From IMG/VR virus record IMGVR_UViG_3300043449_000274, positions 1-28,440 of that record: a DNA stretch of 28,440 nt. One strand, given 5' to 3'. Positions 21,248 through 28,440 of the stretch are shown here, piece by piece. A model generated the notes under the pieces. The model saw only the letters and a program-made list of their open reading frames with translations, did no database searches and had not been told where the DNA came from. The number at the start of each line of letters is the position of its first letter. Positions within the stretch are counted from its first letter, which is position 1. This stretch comes from a virus. Made by a program: the position numbers and the translations under genes.

Positions 21248-21748
21248 ATGCCCTGCGTTCTCACCCAAGGATTTACATTAGACTGTCGGGACTCGATAGG
21301 CGGAGTAAAGGCTGTGTGGTTTATCGCTCATGCTAATGTTACAGCTGTAACACAGGCTTCAGGAGTGGTAACTGCAATAACCGATACATCGAACTGGTTC
21401 AAATATAATTTAGTCAAGAATACTGCGAGCCTGACAGAGAATATCACAGGCACAGTTGAAAACGGAACTGTTCAGTATGCTCCTGAATTAAACATTATCA
21501 TTAACAAACTGCAAGCGAATACCCGTAACGAAATTTTGTTACTTGCTCAAAATACGCTTATGGCTATTGTGCAAGACCAAAACAATAAGTACTGGTTGCT
21601 CGGTGTACAAAATGGCATTGACCTCACAACGGGTTCAGCTGCCACAGGTGTTGCAGGCGGTGACCGAAATGGTTACAGCTTAACCTTCACAGGTACAGAA
21701 CCAGCACTTGCTCCTGAAGTTCAGGCTTCAGTTGTTACAGGTTTGTAA
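21248..21748 (+). CDS. Probable major tail tube protein (166 aa)
   Basis: The protein reads MPCVLTQGFTLDCRDSIGGV, then AVWFIAHANVTAV, SLTENITGTVENGTVQYAPELNI, RNEILLLAQNTLMAIVQDQN, YWLLGVQNGIDLTTGSAATG and DRNGYSLTFTGTEPALAPEV. This is a small all-beta protein of the type usually annotated as structural or tail-tube in Bacteroidota phages. The N-G-x-x-L-T-x-G-x-A-x-T-G with D-x-N-G-Y-x-L-T-F-T-G-x-E end is the distinctive part. Two terminators flank it, so it is a separate transcription unit by read-through or by an unseen promoter, in keeping with high dosage. Assignment by pattern; a head decoration protein is the main alternative. Confidence 0.65.
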   Translation: MPCVLTQGFTLDCRDSIGGVKAVWFIAHANVTAVTQASGVVTAITDTSNWFKYNLVKNTASLTENITGTVENGTVQYAPELNIIINKLQANTRNEILLLAQNTLMAIVQDQNNKYWLLGVQNGIDLTTGSAATGVAGGDRNGYSLTFTGTEPALAPEVQASVVTGL

Positions 21749-21772
21749 AAATCAATTCCGTGAAATACTAAG

Positions 21773-21799
21773 GGCTGTCCAAATCGGGCAGCCTTTTTT
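21773..21799 (+). terminator. Rho-independent terminator after the tail tube gene
   Basis: GGCTGTCC (21773-21780) pairs with GGGCAGCC (21786-21793), one G-T pair, around AAATC, and six T follow (21794-21799). It is the clearest terminator in the window. Confidence 0.85.
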
Positions 21800-21833
21800 G
21801 CGTAATTTAGCCCGATACACTATTTAGTAATAG

Positions 21834-22214
21834 ATGATAACGATTAAGAAAGGCAATACCGAAACAATAGTATTAACGCTGACGGAAAAACAAACGTTAG
21901 TTAATCCAAACTATTTGTTTGTATTCAAAAGCAGGATGCCCGAACAGGTTGTTAGCTTTGTGCTATTAAATGCAGCGGATACGAGTGCTTATAAGTATAG
22001 GTACAACCAATTCAGTCTTGTAGTAAATAATTATTTCAGCAATAGCCCACAGGGTGAATGGCGGTATTATATTTACGAACAAGCAAGCGCAACAAATAAA
22101 GATGAAACAAAGACGGGTGGACTATTGGAAGAAGGGATAATGAGGTTAAATGAAGCAGAGGCGTTCGGTTATGTTAGCTATCAAACAGAAACGGAATTTA
22201 TTACGCATGGATAA
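21834..22214 (+). CDS. Conserved phage structural-type hypothetical protein (126 aa)
   Basis: Starts MITIKKGNTETIVLTLTEKQTL, followed by YLFVFKSRMPEQVVSFVLLN, a polar stretch with RYNQFSLVV, then GEWRYYIYEQASATN and EEGIMRLNEAEAFGYVSY. It is a beta-rich sandwich of the type that begins many Bacteroidota phage proteins (I-x-x-G-x-T-x-T-x-V-L-T-L-T-E) and recalls the BppU-like fold of the gene at 25332. Its role, a head or tail accessory protein, is inferred from place alone. The stop overlaps the portal start by eight bases. Confidence 0.65.
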   Translation: MITIKKGNTETIVLTLTEKQTLVNPNYLFVFKSRMPEQVVSFVLLNAADTSAYKYRYNQFSLVVNNYFSNSPQGEWRYYIYEQASATNKDETKTGGLLEEGIMRLNEAEAFGYVSYQTETEFITHG

Positions 22215-24207
22215 TTTATTTATATTAAAATTTGCGGAGGCGAGGCAGCCTGAGTACCGAGAGAAAAAAGGTACTTATGGCGGTTATATGGAGTTCGGTT
22301 ACCATAACGATTACCCTAAATACCTGCTTGACCTTTACAATAAATCAGCAAAGCACAACGCAATAGTAAAAGGTAAGGTTAACTATATAATAGGCAATGG
22401 CTGGAAGTCAAACGAACCCGATGCAGTTGCTGAAGCATTCATAAAAAAGCCTAACCAATACGAAAGTTTAGCAGACTTAACCCGTAAAGTTAGCACAGAC
22501 ATTGAGGTTTTCGGTGGTGCGTATTTGGAGATTGTATGGAGTGCAGCAGGTGGGCAGCTTTATTCTGTTGGTCATATTGATTATACCAAAATCAGAACAA
22601 ATAAGGATAACACCCAGTTTTGGTTCAAAAACGATTGGCAGGATAGGAAAGAGGAACCTGTTGTTATCAATGCTTTCAATAGCCAATTAAGGCAGGGCAG
22701 ACAGATTCTTTACATGAAAGAATACAGACCCGGATTAGAAACTTATAGCCTGCCGGGTTACATGGGTGCGTTAAATTACATCGAATCAGACATAGAAGTA
22801 TCAAAGCACGTTTTGGGTAATGCTCAAACAGGGTTCAGTGCATCAAAGATGGTAACGCTTCCGAATGGCGAACCTACGCCTGATGAAAAGCGTAATATTG
22901 AAAGAAGATTTACTGATAGGTTTACGGGAAGTGATGGTAAGAAGCTGATACTTTCTTTTGTTGATAGGATAGACCAAAAGCCAATAGTTGACGATTTAGG
23001 GCAAAGCGATTTGAGCAAAGAAGACTTTGCCAATGTTGATACTTTAATTCAGACAAATATTTTTGCAGGTCATCAGATTGTAAGCCCAATGTTATTTGGT
23101 ATCAAAACTGAAGGACAGCTGGGGGCTACAACAGAATTGCAGTCAGCTTATGAGATTTTTAAAAACACATATGCCAACGATAAGCAGCACTTTATCGAAT
23201 CGGTTTTCAATGAGTTAGCAACCATAAAAGGTGCGACTTCTGAAATTGTTATTATTCCTGTTGAGCCAATCAGCTTCCAATTAACGGAAGCAGCTTTATT
23301 GCAGATTGCACCAAAGGAATATTTACTTGAAAAAGCAGGAATTGATTTGAGTAAATATGCACCTGTTGACAGCAATACAGGCGAATTGGCGGCATCACCT
23401 GCAAATGTGAACGAATCCTTGAAGAATCTAACAGGGCGGCAATATCAGCAGCTTATGAGGGTTGTACGCCAATTCAGTCAAGGTAAGATAACAAAGCAGC
23501 AGGCAAGCGTTATGCTTTCGGGTGGGTTAGGGTTAAGTGAGGCTGAAATTAACACTATGCTTGGCGTGGATGATGACCCTGCAACCGAAGACCAATTTAG
23601 TGAGCATGAAGATGAAGCGGTAAAGGTTTTTGAGGAATACGGAGAACAAAGAGAGTTTTTTAATGTGTTTCGTGACAAACCAGTGTATAGCAGTTTTGAA
23701 GCGTTTGTGATAGATAATAGCATTGACGGGGCAAGTGATAAAAAGATATTGGAACTGATAAAGAAAGACCCTTTAATTGCTGCTGCGGTACTTGCAAAGG
23801 CTATTGGGAAAGAAATTGAGTTTGTTTACGATAGGTTGCAGCACTTGCAGGACATTGGTGCGATTGTAAAGGATGAAGTAACTCAAGCGAGAACGCTGAC
23901 AAGACCCATTAACGAAATTATAGACGAGCCTTTGCGGACTACTATTGAGGTGCGTTATTCTTATGAATGGAAGAAGGTCGTACCACAAGGGCAGCGCAAT
24001 TCAGCTACGCATCCATCACGCCCGTTTTGTGCAAGGCTTATGCAGTTGGACAGGTTATATACAAGGCGAGAAATAGAGGCAATAAGTTCAAGACTGGGAT
24101 ATTCTGTTTTTGACCGAGGCGGTGGATGGTGGACAAGACCAAGCGGATACCATAGCCCATCATGTAGGCACGAATGGAGAGCCAACGTTGTAGTAAAGAA
24201 AAAATAA
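22207..24207 (+). CDS. Portal protein with winged-helix-like insert and Mu gpF-like C-terminus (666 aa)
   Basis: ATG 22207 is chosen over 22150; upstream codons overlap the previous gene and lack family pattern. The portal part covers about 1-420: YMEFGYHNDYPKYLLDLYNK, AKHNAIVKGKVNYIIGNGW, LADLTRKVSTDIEVFGGAYLEIVW, GSDGKKLILSFVDR and IFAGHQIVSPMLFGIKTEGQLG. Residues about 510-560 look like a winged helix (KKILELIKKDPLIAAAVLAK and VYDRLQHLQDIGAIV). The last 85 residues (VPQGQRNSATHPSRPFCARL, FDRGGGWWTRPSGYHSPSCRHEW) match the C-terminal part of Mu gpF-like minor head proteins. The portal would form the dodecameric DNA channel; the fused end acts inside the prohead. Unusually, it lies downstream of the capsid gene. 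Confidence 0.8.
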   Translation: MDNLFILKFAEARQPEYREKKGTYGGYMEFGYHNDYPKYLLDLYNKSAKHNAIVKGKVNYIIGNGWKSNEPDAVAEAFIKKPNQYESLADLTRKVSTDIEVFGGAYLEIVWSAAGGQLYSVGHIDYTKIRTNKDNTQFWFKNDWQDRKEEPVVINAFNSQLRQGRQILYMKEYRPGLETYSLPGYMGALNYIESDIEVSKHVLGNAQTGFSASKMVTLPNGEPTPDEKRNIERRFTDRFTGSDGKKLILSFVDRIDQKPIVDDLGQSDLSKEDFANVDTLIQTNIFAGHQIVSPMLFGIKTEGQLGATTELQSAYEIFKNTYANDKQHFIESVFNELATIKGATSEIVIIPVEPISFQLTEAALLQIAPKEYLLEKAGIDLSKYAPVDSNTGELAASPANVNESLKNLTGRQYQQLMRVVRQFSQGKITKQQASVMLSGGLGLSEAEINTMLGVDDDPATEDQFSEHEDEAVKVFEEYGEQREFFNVFRDKPVYSSFEAFVIDNSIDGASDKKILELIKKDPLIAAAVLAKAIGKEIEFVYDRLQHLQDIGAIVKDEVTQARTLTRPINEIIDEPLRTTIEVRYSYEWKKVVPQGQRNSATHPSRPFCARLMQLDRLYTRREIEAISSRLGYSVFDRGGGWWTRPSGYHSPSCRHEWRANVVVKKK

Positions 24208-24211
24208 GGCA

Positions 24212-24811
24212 ATGAGCAGAAACATTTTATTTATTTCGGTTGATACCATAAAGGACAGAACAGGTCTGCATTTTAATGTTGACCCGAAACTGGTTTATCC
24301 TGACATACTATTTGCGCAGGATGCCTATATTCTGCCAATGCTTGGCACGGCTTTGTACAATCGTTTACAGGATGGTATTGATTGCAAAGACCTTGACTGC
24401 GATGAAGAAACGCTATTGAATGAGTACATCACGCCTACGCTTGTTTATCAGGTTATGGCTGAACTTCCAATGGCTTTGTCTTACCAATTTTATAATAAAG
24501 GTGTAGTAAAGAAATCAGGCGAAGGTCAGACAGAACCGAGCGCATCAGAACTAACAGAGGTTGCCCAAAGATATCAGGTAAGGGCTGAATTTTACAGGCA
24601 GCGACTTATGAAATATCTACGACAAAATGCAAGTCAAAATGTTGTAAGCTGGGCGCAGCTTTATCAGAATCCCGGAAGCGGATTTGATACTGTTGTCCCT
24701 GATGCTGAAGCGTATACTATTAGTGTATGGCTTGGTGATGATGAGTGCTGTGCAGGTAAAACTTTTGAAGAAAAATATCAAGGAAACATAAATAGATGCT
24801 GTGGCAAATAA
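24212..24811 (+). CDS. Head-tail connector-like protein (DUF6712-like), 199 aa
   Basis: Begins MSRNILFISVDTIKDRTGLHFNVDPKL, followed by ILFAQDAYILPMLGTALYNRLQDG and a helical part with EYITPTLVYQVMAELPMALSYQFYNKGVVKK, then YRQRLMKYLRQN. The A-Q-D-x-Y-I-x-P-x-L-G-T-x-L-Y-x-x-L motif is characteristic of the DUF6712-type connector proteins found next to the portal in Bacteroidota phages. The end is Cys-rich (DDECCAGKTF, NRCCGK). It follows the portal by four bases and should sit on the portal ring. Assignment by pattern and place. Confidence 0.7.
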   Translation: MSRNILFISVDTIKDRTGLHFNVDPKLVYPDILFAQDAYILPMLGTALYNRLQDGIDCKDLDCDEETLLNEYITPTLVYQVMAELPMALSYQFYNKGVVKKSGEGQTEPSASELTEVAQRYQVRAEFYRQRLMKYLRQNASQNVVSWAQLYQNPGSGFDTVVPDAEAYTISVWLGDDECCAGKTFEEKYQGNINRCCGK

Positions 24812-24962
24812 AACGTTTCACAAAAAGAATCAAGAAAAGCTGAAAATTTATTTAGCAAAAATCGAAAAGAATGCTAACACTAAACCAACTGGTAAAGAAG
24901 ATACAGGACATAGGGGAAGCGCACAAACAGATAAAAACAACGTACAACGGGAGCGTATTTGA
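24801..24962 (+). CDS. Possible small basic overlapping ORF (53 aa)
   Basis: A GTG at 24801 overlaps the stop of the connector gene and opens a 53-codon frame that runs past the start of the next gene to 24962. It reads MANKTFHKKNQEKLKIYLAK and continues in basic polar residues without a clear domain. Small basic proteins are sometimes found between connector and tail-terminator genes of these phages, but the long overlap (92 bases) with the clearer gene at 24871 weakens the call. It may be non-coding. Confidence 0.3.
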   Translation: MANKTFHKKNQEKLKIYLAKIEKNANTKPTGKEDTGHRGSAQTDKNNVQRERI

Positions 24963-25314
24963 TTTTTTAAGTAAGGGAAGTGATAATGTTTACCCTGCTT
25001 TTGTTTATGATGTTTCACAGGGGAATATTAACGGGACTGTGCTTACTATTGATTTTTTGCTTTTCTTCTTTGACAGGGTTTTACCGGAGCAGTATAACGA
25101 AACGGAAGTACTTTCCGACCAAGTGCTAATCTGTACGGATATTATCGCCCAGTTACGTTATCAGCTTTTTGATTTTTATTTGACGGGTAATAACAATATC
25201 CAATTTTTCAGGGAAGAAACGCCTGATGTTCTTGCTGGTGTTAGGGCTACTGTGAGTTTTGAAATTCCATACGATGCTGATAGGTGTGCAGTACCGACAA
25301 CTTTTGCTTATTAA
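24871..25314 (+). CDS. Tail terminator/tail completion-like protein (147 aa)
   Basis: The protein has an alpha/beta pattern: LNQLVKKIQDIGEAHKQIKTTYNG, then YPAFVYDVSQGNINGTVLTIDFLLFFFDRV, NETEVLSDQVLICTDIIAQLRYQL and NIQFFREETPDVLAGVRATVSFEIPY. The F-F-D-R-x-L-x-x-x-x-N-E-x-E-V-L-S-D run, then a helix and F-x-E-E-x-P-D-x-L-A-G-V, are seen in tail-completion proteins of Bacteroidota phages next to DUF6712-type connectors. It would cap the tail tube at its head end. Assignment by pattern and place; no direct motif proof. Confidence 0.65.
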   Translation: MLTLNQLVKKIQDIGEAHKQIKTTYNGSVFDFLSKGSDNVYPAFVYDVSQGNINGTVLTIDFLLFFFDRVLPEQYNETEVLSDQVLICTDIIAQLRYQLFDFYLTGNNNIQFFREETPDVLAGVRATVSFEIPYDADRCAVPTTFAY

Positions 25315-25331
25315 CTATTTATAGATATACT

Positions 25332-25682
25332 ATGGCTTCAGATTTTAGACCGGGTAAAAATGATGTTCAGATATGGCGCAATGATACATGGCGGCAGACT
25401 TTTGTCTTGACTGCTAACAATGTCGCTATTAACTTGACTGGTGCGGTTATTACCATTCAGGTGCGTAAGGGGTGCGGTGGTGTATTAGCATTAACGGCAA
25501 GTACTACTGATGGAGCGGTGACCATAGGAGGCGCAAGCAATAATGAGATAACTGTAAATAAGTTGGTAAATATCGAAAAAGGGAAATACCTATATGATAT
25601 GAACGTGGCTTTTGCCAGCGGTTATGTGCGGACTTACTTAGAAGGTGATTTTATTGTTTACGATGATGTGACAAAACCATGA
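25332..25682 (+). CDS. Baseplate/BppU N-terminal-like protein (116 aa)
   Basis: I use ATG 25332, not the in-frame start at 25284, which lies inside the previous gene. The protein has NDVQIWRNDTWRQTFVLTANN, VAINLTGAVITIQVRKGCGG, EITVNKLVNIEKGKYLYDMNVAF and VRTYLEGDFIVYDDVT. The sequence R-x-D-T-W-x-x-x-F-x-L-T, L-T-G-A-x-I-x-x-Q-V-R, G-K-Y-x-Y-D and T-Y-L-x-G-x-F-x-V-x-x-D-V-T follows the compact beta domain at the N-terminus of BppU-type baseplate upper proteins. It probably anchors fibres to the tail tip; the fibre gene follows with an ATGA overlap. Confidence 0.65.
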   Translation: MASDFRPGKNDVQIWRNDTWRQTFVLTANNVAINLTGAVITIQVRKGCGGVLALTASTTDGAVTIGGASNNEITVNKLVNIEKGKYLYDMNVAFASGYVRTYLEGDFIVYDDVTKP

Positions 25683-27394
25683 GTGATATAAACGTAATAG
25701 TAAATGACGAGATAGTAAACATTGACATAGTTGATGAACCCGTTTTAGTCAATGTTGTAAATAGTCCAGGTGTTCCCGGTGCGCCCGGTGTTGGTGTACC
25801 TGTTGGCGGTACTACGGGGCAGGTGTTGGCAAAGAATAGCGATACCAATTATGATACCGAATGGGTAGATGTAAGCGGTGGAGCATGGGGTACTATTACA
25901 GGCACGTTAAGCAATCAGACTGATTTGCAATCCGCTCTTGATGCAAAGTTCGATGACCCAACGGGTACATCATTACAATATATTGACGGAACGGGTGCAT
26001 TGCAGACATTTCCGCTTACTTTACCAGTCTTGCAGCAAGTACGCAATCAGACTGGTTCGACTTTAGATGTTGGCACAGTTGTTTATATCAATGGTGCAAC
26101 AGGTAATCTGCCAACAGTAACGAAGGCTATTGCTACAGGTGATGCCACTTCAGCGCAGACACTTGGAATAGTATCGGCTGCGATTGCTAATAACGGCAGT
26201 GGTTATGTGGTAGTGATTGGAACGTGCAGCGGATTGGACACTTCAGCATATACCGAAGGTCAGCAATTATATTTGTCAGGCACTACGGCAGGAGCGGTAA
26301 CGACTACCAAGCCTTATGCTCCTATACATTTGGTTTATGTTGGGATTGTGACACGTAGTCATCCCAATTTAGGGACTATTGAGGTACGTGTTCAGAACGG
26401 CTTTGAGATGGATGAAATCCATAATGCCGATGCACAGAATCCCAATAATAATGACGGATTATTCTACAATACGACCACATCTTTATGGGAGCATAAGCAG
26501 ATAAGCACGGCATTAGGCTATACTCCTGCAAATGCTGCGACTACACTCACGATAAACGGGGTGACTTACGATTTGAGTACCTCACGGACTTGGACTATTG
26601 CAGCAGGTATTTCTGGCAGCGGTGCGAGTGGGCAAGTGGCGTATTGGACTGGTGCGACATCGCAGGCGGGAAGCAATAATCTGTTTTGGGATAATGCGAA
26701 TGGAAGGTTAGGGATTGGGACTAATGCGCCAACAAATGCACTAACAGTACAAGCAAATTCGTCAGACGATGGCATTACTTTAAAAAGTAGTGCGGGAACT
26801 ACAATATTCCAAGTCAAAAGAGATGGTTCTTCAACAAATACCGCAGAATTATTTAGTTACGCAGCAGGAAATATTAGGTTAGCAATACGAAGCACTTCTA
26901 ATTTAAGCTATTTTAATGGAGGTAATTTTGCGTTCGGCTCAACCACCGATTCAGGCGAACGCCTTCAGGTGACGGGGACAATGAAGGTGACGGGGGCGAG
27001 TAGTTTTGGGGGGAATTTAACATTTAGTTCAACAACAACTGTTGGGTATTCGAATAATTCAAGGACTATAACATTTAATGATGCAAACTCTGGCATGCAA
27101 TATCAAGGGTTTGGTGGTCATAGGTTTACATCATTTAATGGCTCTATATATCAAGAGATGCTTACCATAACTGGTAACAATGCATCCCCAAAAATTGGTA
27201 TAAATAGTACTACACCAAACGCTTCAGCAATATTAGATGTCGCATCAACTACTTTAGGCTTCCTCCCACCACGCATGACAACCACACAAAAGAACGCTAT
27301 CAGTTCCCCTGCTGCGGGATTGGTTGTTTATGATACAACTTTAGCAAAACTATGCGTTTACACAACCGCATGGGAAACAATAACATCTATTTAA
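25679..27394 (+). CDS. Tail fibre protein with collagen-like segment (571 aa)
   Basis: A long, low-complexity, Thr/Ser/Gly/Ala/Asn-rich protein. The N-terminus has VNIDIVDEPVLVNVV and a short collagen-like GVPGAPGVGVP (about 30-40). The middle includes LQQVRNQTGSTLDVGTVVYI and the repeat TLTINGVTYDLSTSRTWTI (about 292-310). Later GRLGIGTNAP and RLQVTGTMKVTG resemble beta-helix-like fibre modules. The C-terminus GFLPPRMTTTQKNAISSPAAG with VVYDT is a fibre-end motif common in Bacteroidota phages. Attached via the preceding baseplate gene, it should bind host surface. Two more fibre-type genes follow. Confidence 0.75.
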   Translation: MSDINVIVNDEIVNIDIVDEPVLVNVVNSPGVPGAPGVGVPVGGTTGQVLAKNSDTNYDTEWVDVSGGAWGTITGTLSNQTDLQSALDAKFDDPTGTSLQYIDGTGALQTFPLTLPVLQQVRNQTGSTLDVGTVVYINGATGNLPTVTKAIATGDATSAQTLGIVSAAIANNGSGYVVVIGTCSGLDTSAYTEGQQLYLSGTTAGAVTTTKPYAPIHLVYVGIVTRSHPNLGTIEVRVQNGFEMDEIHNADAQNPNNNDGLFYNTTTSLWEHKQISTALGYTPANAATTLTINGVTYDLSTSRTWTIAAGISGSGASGQVAYWTGATSQAGSNNLFWDNANGRLGIGTNAPTNALTVQANSSDDGITLKSSAGTTIFQVKRDGSSTNTAELFSYAAGNIRLAIRSTSNLSYFNGGNFAFGSTTDSGERLQVTGTMKVTGASSFGGNLTFSSTTTVGYSNNSRTITFNDANSGMQYQGFGGHRFTSFNGSIYQEMLTITGNNASPKIGINSTTPNASAILDVASTTLGFLPPRMTTTQKNAISSPAAGLVVYDTTLAKLCVYTTAWETITSI

Positions 27395-27403
27395 AATATA
27401 AAT

Positions 27404-27697
27404 ATGAAACAAATAACCCCTTTCGCAGTTTGGTTCAACGGTGCAAACGTTGACGCAGAGTATTTCGCAATGAAATCAATAGACGATAACCTTGAAGACC
27501 AAGCGCAGTTCTATTGGCAGCTATTCGCCAAAACGCAGGATGCTGATGGTAATGACGTGGTTGGTCAGGCATTGAGCCAAGGTAACCTTACTATGAGCGG
27601 TGAGCAATATGTTGAGTGGGGTGAGCAAGGCGGTAGCGATATAAACAACTGGGCATATTCTTGGGCTTCAGGTTTGCTTAACATTAGCATTATATAA
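27404..27697 (+). CDS. Small conserved fibre-associated protein (97 aa)
   Basis: Reads MKQITPFAVWFNGANVDAEYF, then LEDQAQFYWQLFAKTQDADG, SQGNLTMSGEQYVEWGEQGG and NNWAYSWASGLLNISI. The aromatic-rich, W-x-x-x-x-x-x-A-x-x-F pattern recurs next to fibre genes of Bacteroidota phages. It lies between two fibre genes, ten bases after the first and directly before the second. It could be a fibre chaperone or a small tip protein. No membrane segment or enzyme motif; function unknown. Confidence 0.6.
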   Translation: MKQITPFAVWFNGANVDAEYFAMKSIDDNLEDQAQFYWQLFAKTQDADGNDVVGQALSQGNLTMSGEQYVEWGEQGGSDINNWAYSWASGLLNISII

Positions 27698-28440
27698 ATG
27701 GCGGTAGGGAATCCGATAACTGAATTAAGCACTACGGGCAATTTTGTGCCTGTAACACGAACGCTAACGATTAACGGGGTAAGCTATGACCTTTCAGCGG
27801 ATAGAAGCTGGAGCATAGCATCACCCGGTGGAGGTTCTGTTACATCGGTTGCAATGTCTGTGCCAACAGGCTTTAGCGTATCGGGTTCACCTATCACATC
27901 AGCTGGAACTTTAGCTGTAACATTTGCAAGTGGTTACGCTTTGCCTACAACTGTAAAGCAATCAAATTGGGATGATGCCTACACTTTCGTATCTAACTTT
28001 CCATCCCAAACGGGTAACAACGGGAAGTTTCTTTACACATCAGGCAGCGTTTTAAGTTGGCAAACGGCTTTGCAAAACCCTATGACCAATTACGGAGAAA
28101 TGCTCTTTGGAGGTACTTCGGGGGTCATTAGTGTTATCAGCCCAAATATTACCACTAACAGGCAATATCTGCAACAGATAGGCAACGGAACAACTGCTTC
28201 CGCTCCTGCGTGGGGTGGCATCGTTTCAACCGATATAAGCGGTCAAGCTATCACACGGGTTAATGATACAAACGTACAGATTACGTTAACAGGAACTCCG
28301 GGTAATAGCGTTTTAAATGCTGTCGGGTTAACGATGGGCTGGACAGGTCAACTGGCAGCAGGGCGAGGCGGTACAGGTACTTCAGGCGTTAGCGGAATCA
28401 TGCTCGGTAATTTAACTGCTCCTGTTACGGGTATAACGGG
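27698..28440 (+). CDS. Second tail fibre protein, 3'-truncated by window edge
   Basis: ATG 27698 directly follows the previous stop, and the frame is open to the right edge (about 247 codons). The protein starts MAVGNPITELSTTGNFVPVT and contains TLTINGVSYDLSADRSWSI, almost the same as the motif at about residue 292 of the upstream fibre. It continues with repeats of G-V-x-S-V-x-x-x-x-P and GRGGTGTSGVSG. The composition (Gly/Ser/Thr/Ala) and the shared T-L-T-I-N-G-V-x-Y-D-L-S motif mark a fibre or tip protein. The rest lies beyond the window, so its domain end is not visible. Confidence 0.7.
   Translation, partial: MAVGNPITELSTTGNFVPVTRTLTINGVSYDLSADRSWSIASPGGGSVTSVAMSVPTGFSVSGSPITSAGTLAVTFASGYALPTTVKQSNWDDAYTFVSNFPSQTGNNGKFLYTSGSVLSWQTALQNPMTNYGEMLFGGTSGVISVISPNITTNRQYLQQIGNGTTASAPAWGGIVSTDISGQAITRVNDTNVQITLTGTPGNSVLNAVGLTMGWTGQLAAGRGGTGTSGVSGIMLGNLTAPVTGIT

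Noticed and set aside
21797-21828. Possible promoter TTTG plus TATTTAGT upstream of 21834
   Set aside because: TTTG is part of the terminator T-run and the -7 lacks the TTTG end, so the match is too weak.
22150-22206. Longer portal start
   Set aside because: The added codons read through the preceding gene in another frame and do not resemble portal proteins; ATG 22207 sits at the conserved beginning.
1-28440. CRISPR arrays, tRNA genes, insertion sequences, integrase or attachment sites
   Set aside because: No regularly spaced repeats, cloverleaf-like sequence, transposase or recombinase motif was found on reading the window.

Overview
This window is part of a tailed-phage genome (free phage or prophage) whose host is very probably a member of the Bacteroidota. 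The reasons are a textbook Bacteroidota promoter (TTTG, 19-nt spacer, TATCTTTG) at 780-810, A-rich leaders in place of clear Shine-Dalgarno sequences, and many proteins of types I know mainly from Bacteroidota phages. All convincing genes are on the + strand and packed tightly, often with ATGA or TAATG overlaps. Both ends of the window cut through genes. No integrase, repressor, lysis cassette or tRNA was recognised, so lifestyle cannot be decided here.

Layout. (1) 3-779: tail of a larger early protein, possibly replication-related. (2) 780-5744: accessory early region of small, partly AT-rich genes. It holds a Mom-like DNA-modification protein (1589-2176) translationally coupled to a three-fold zinc-knuckle protein (2173-2649), three copies of a structured intergenic element (2651, 3715, 4006), a candidate Fe(II)/2-oxoglutarate dioxygenase (4633-5277) and a MazG-like small protein. 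(3) 5746-10605: a winged-helix protein, SNase-like and VRR-NUC nucleases, a sigma-like factor, small membrane and conserved phage proteins, a SAM methyltransferase and a glycosyltransferase. (4) 10605-12202: small and large terminase subunits. (5) 12199-18906: tail module, comprising a tail-assembly-chaperone-like gene with a T9 run and a -1-frame extension, an HK97-gp10-like protein, two large tail proteins and the tape measure. (6) 18916-25314: XkdF-type protease, scaffold, major capsid protein, probable tail tube, a portal fused to a Mu gpF-like C-terminus, connector and tail-terminator-like genes. Three rho-independent terminators punctuate this part. (7) 25332-28440: baseplate/BppU-like protein and tail fibres, the last one cut by the right edge.

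How the genes work together: the early region offers DNA protection or modification (Mom-like, methyltransferase, glycosyltransferase, dioxygenase), nucleic-acid metabolism and a candidate transcription switch (the sigma-like factor, followed at once by a -7-like element). The rest packages DNA and builds a long non-contractile or contractile tail; no sheath gene was recognised, which favours a siphovirus. The main points for a second look are the -1 frameshift in the chaperone gene, the thrice-repeated covarying hairpin cassette, the mom/zinc-knuckle pair, the short duplication flanking an AT-rich two-gene insert, and the module order with tape measure upstream of the capsid genes and portal downstream of them.
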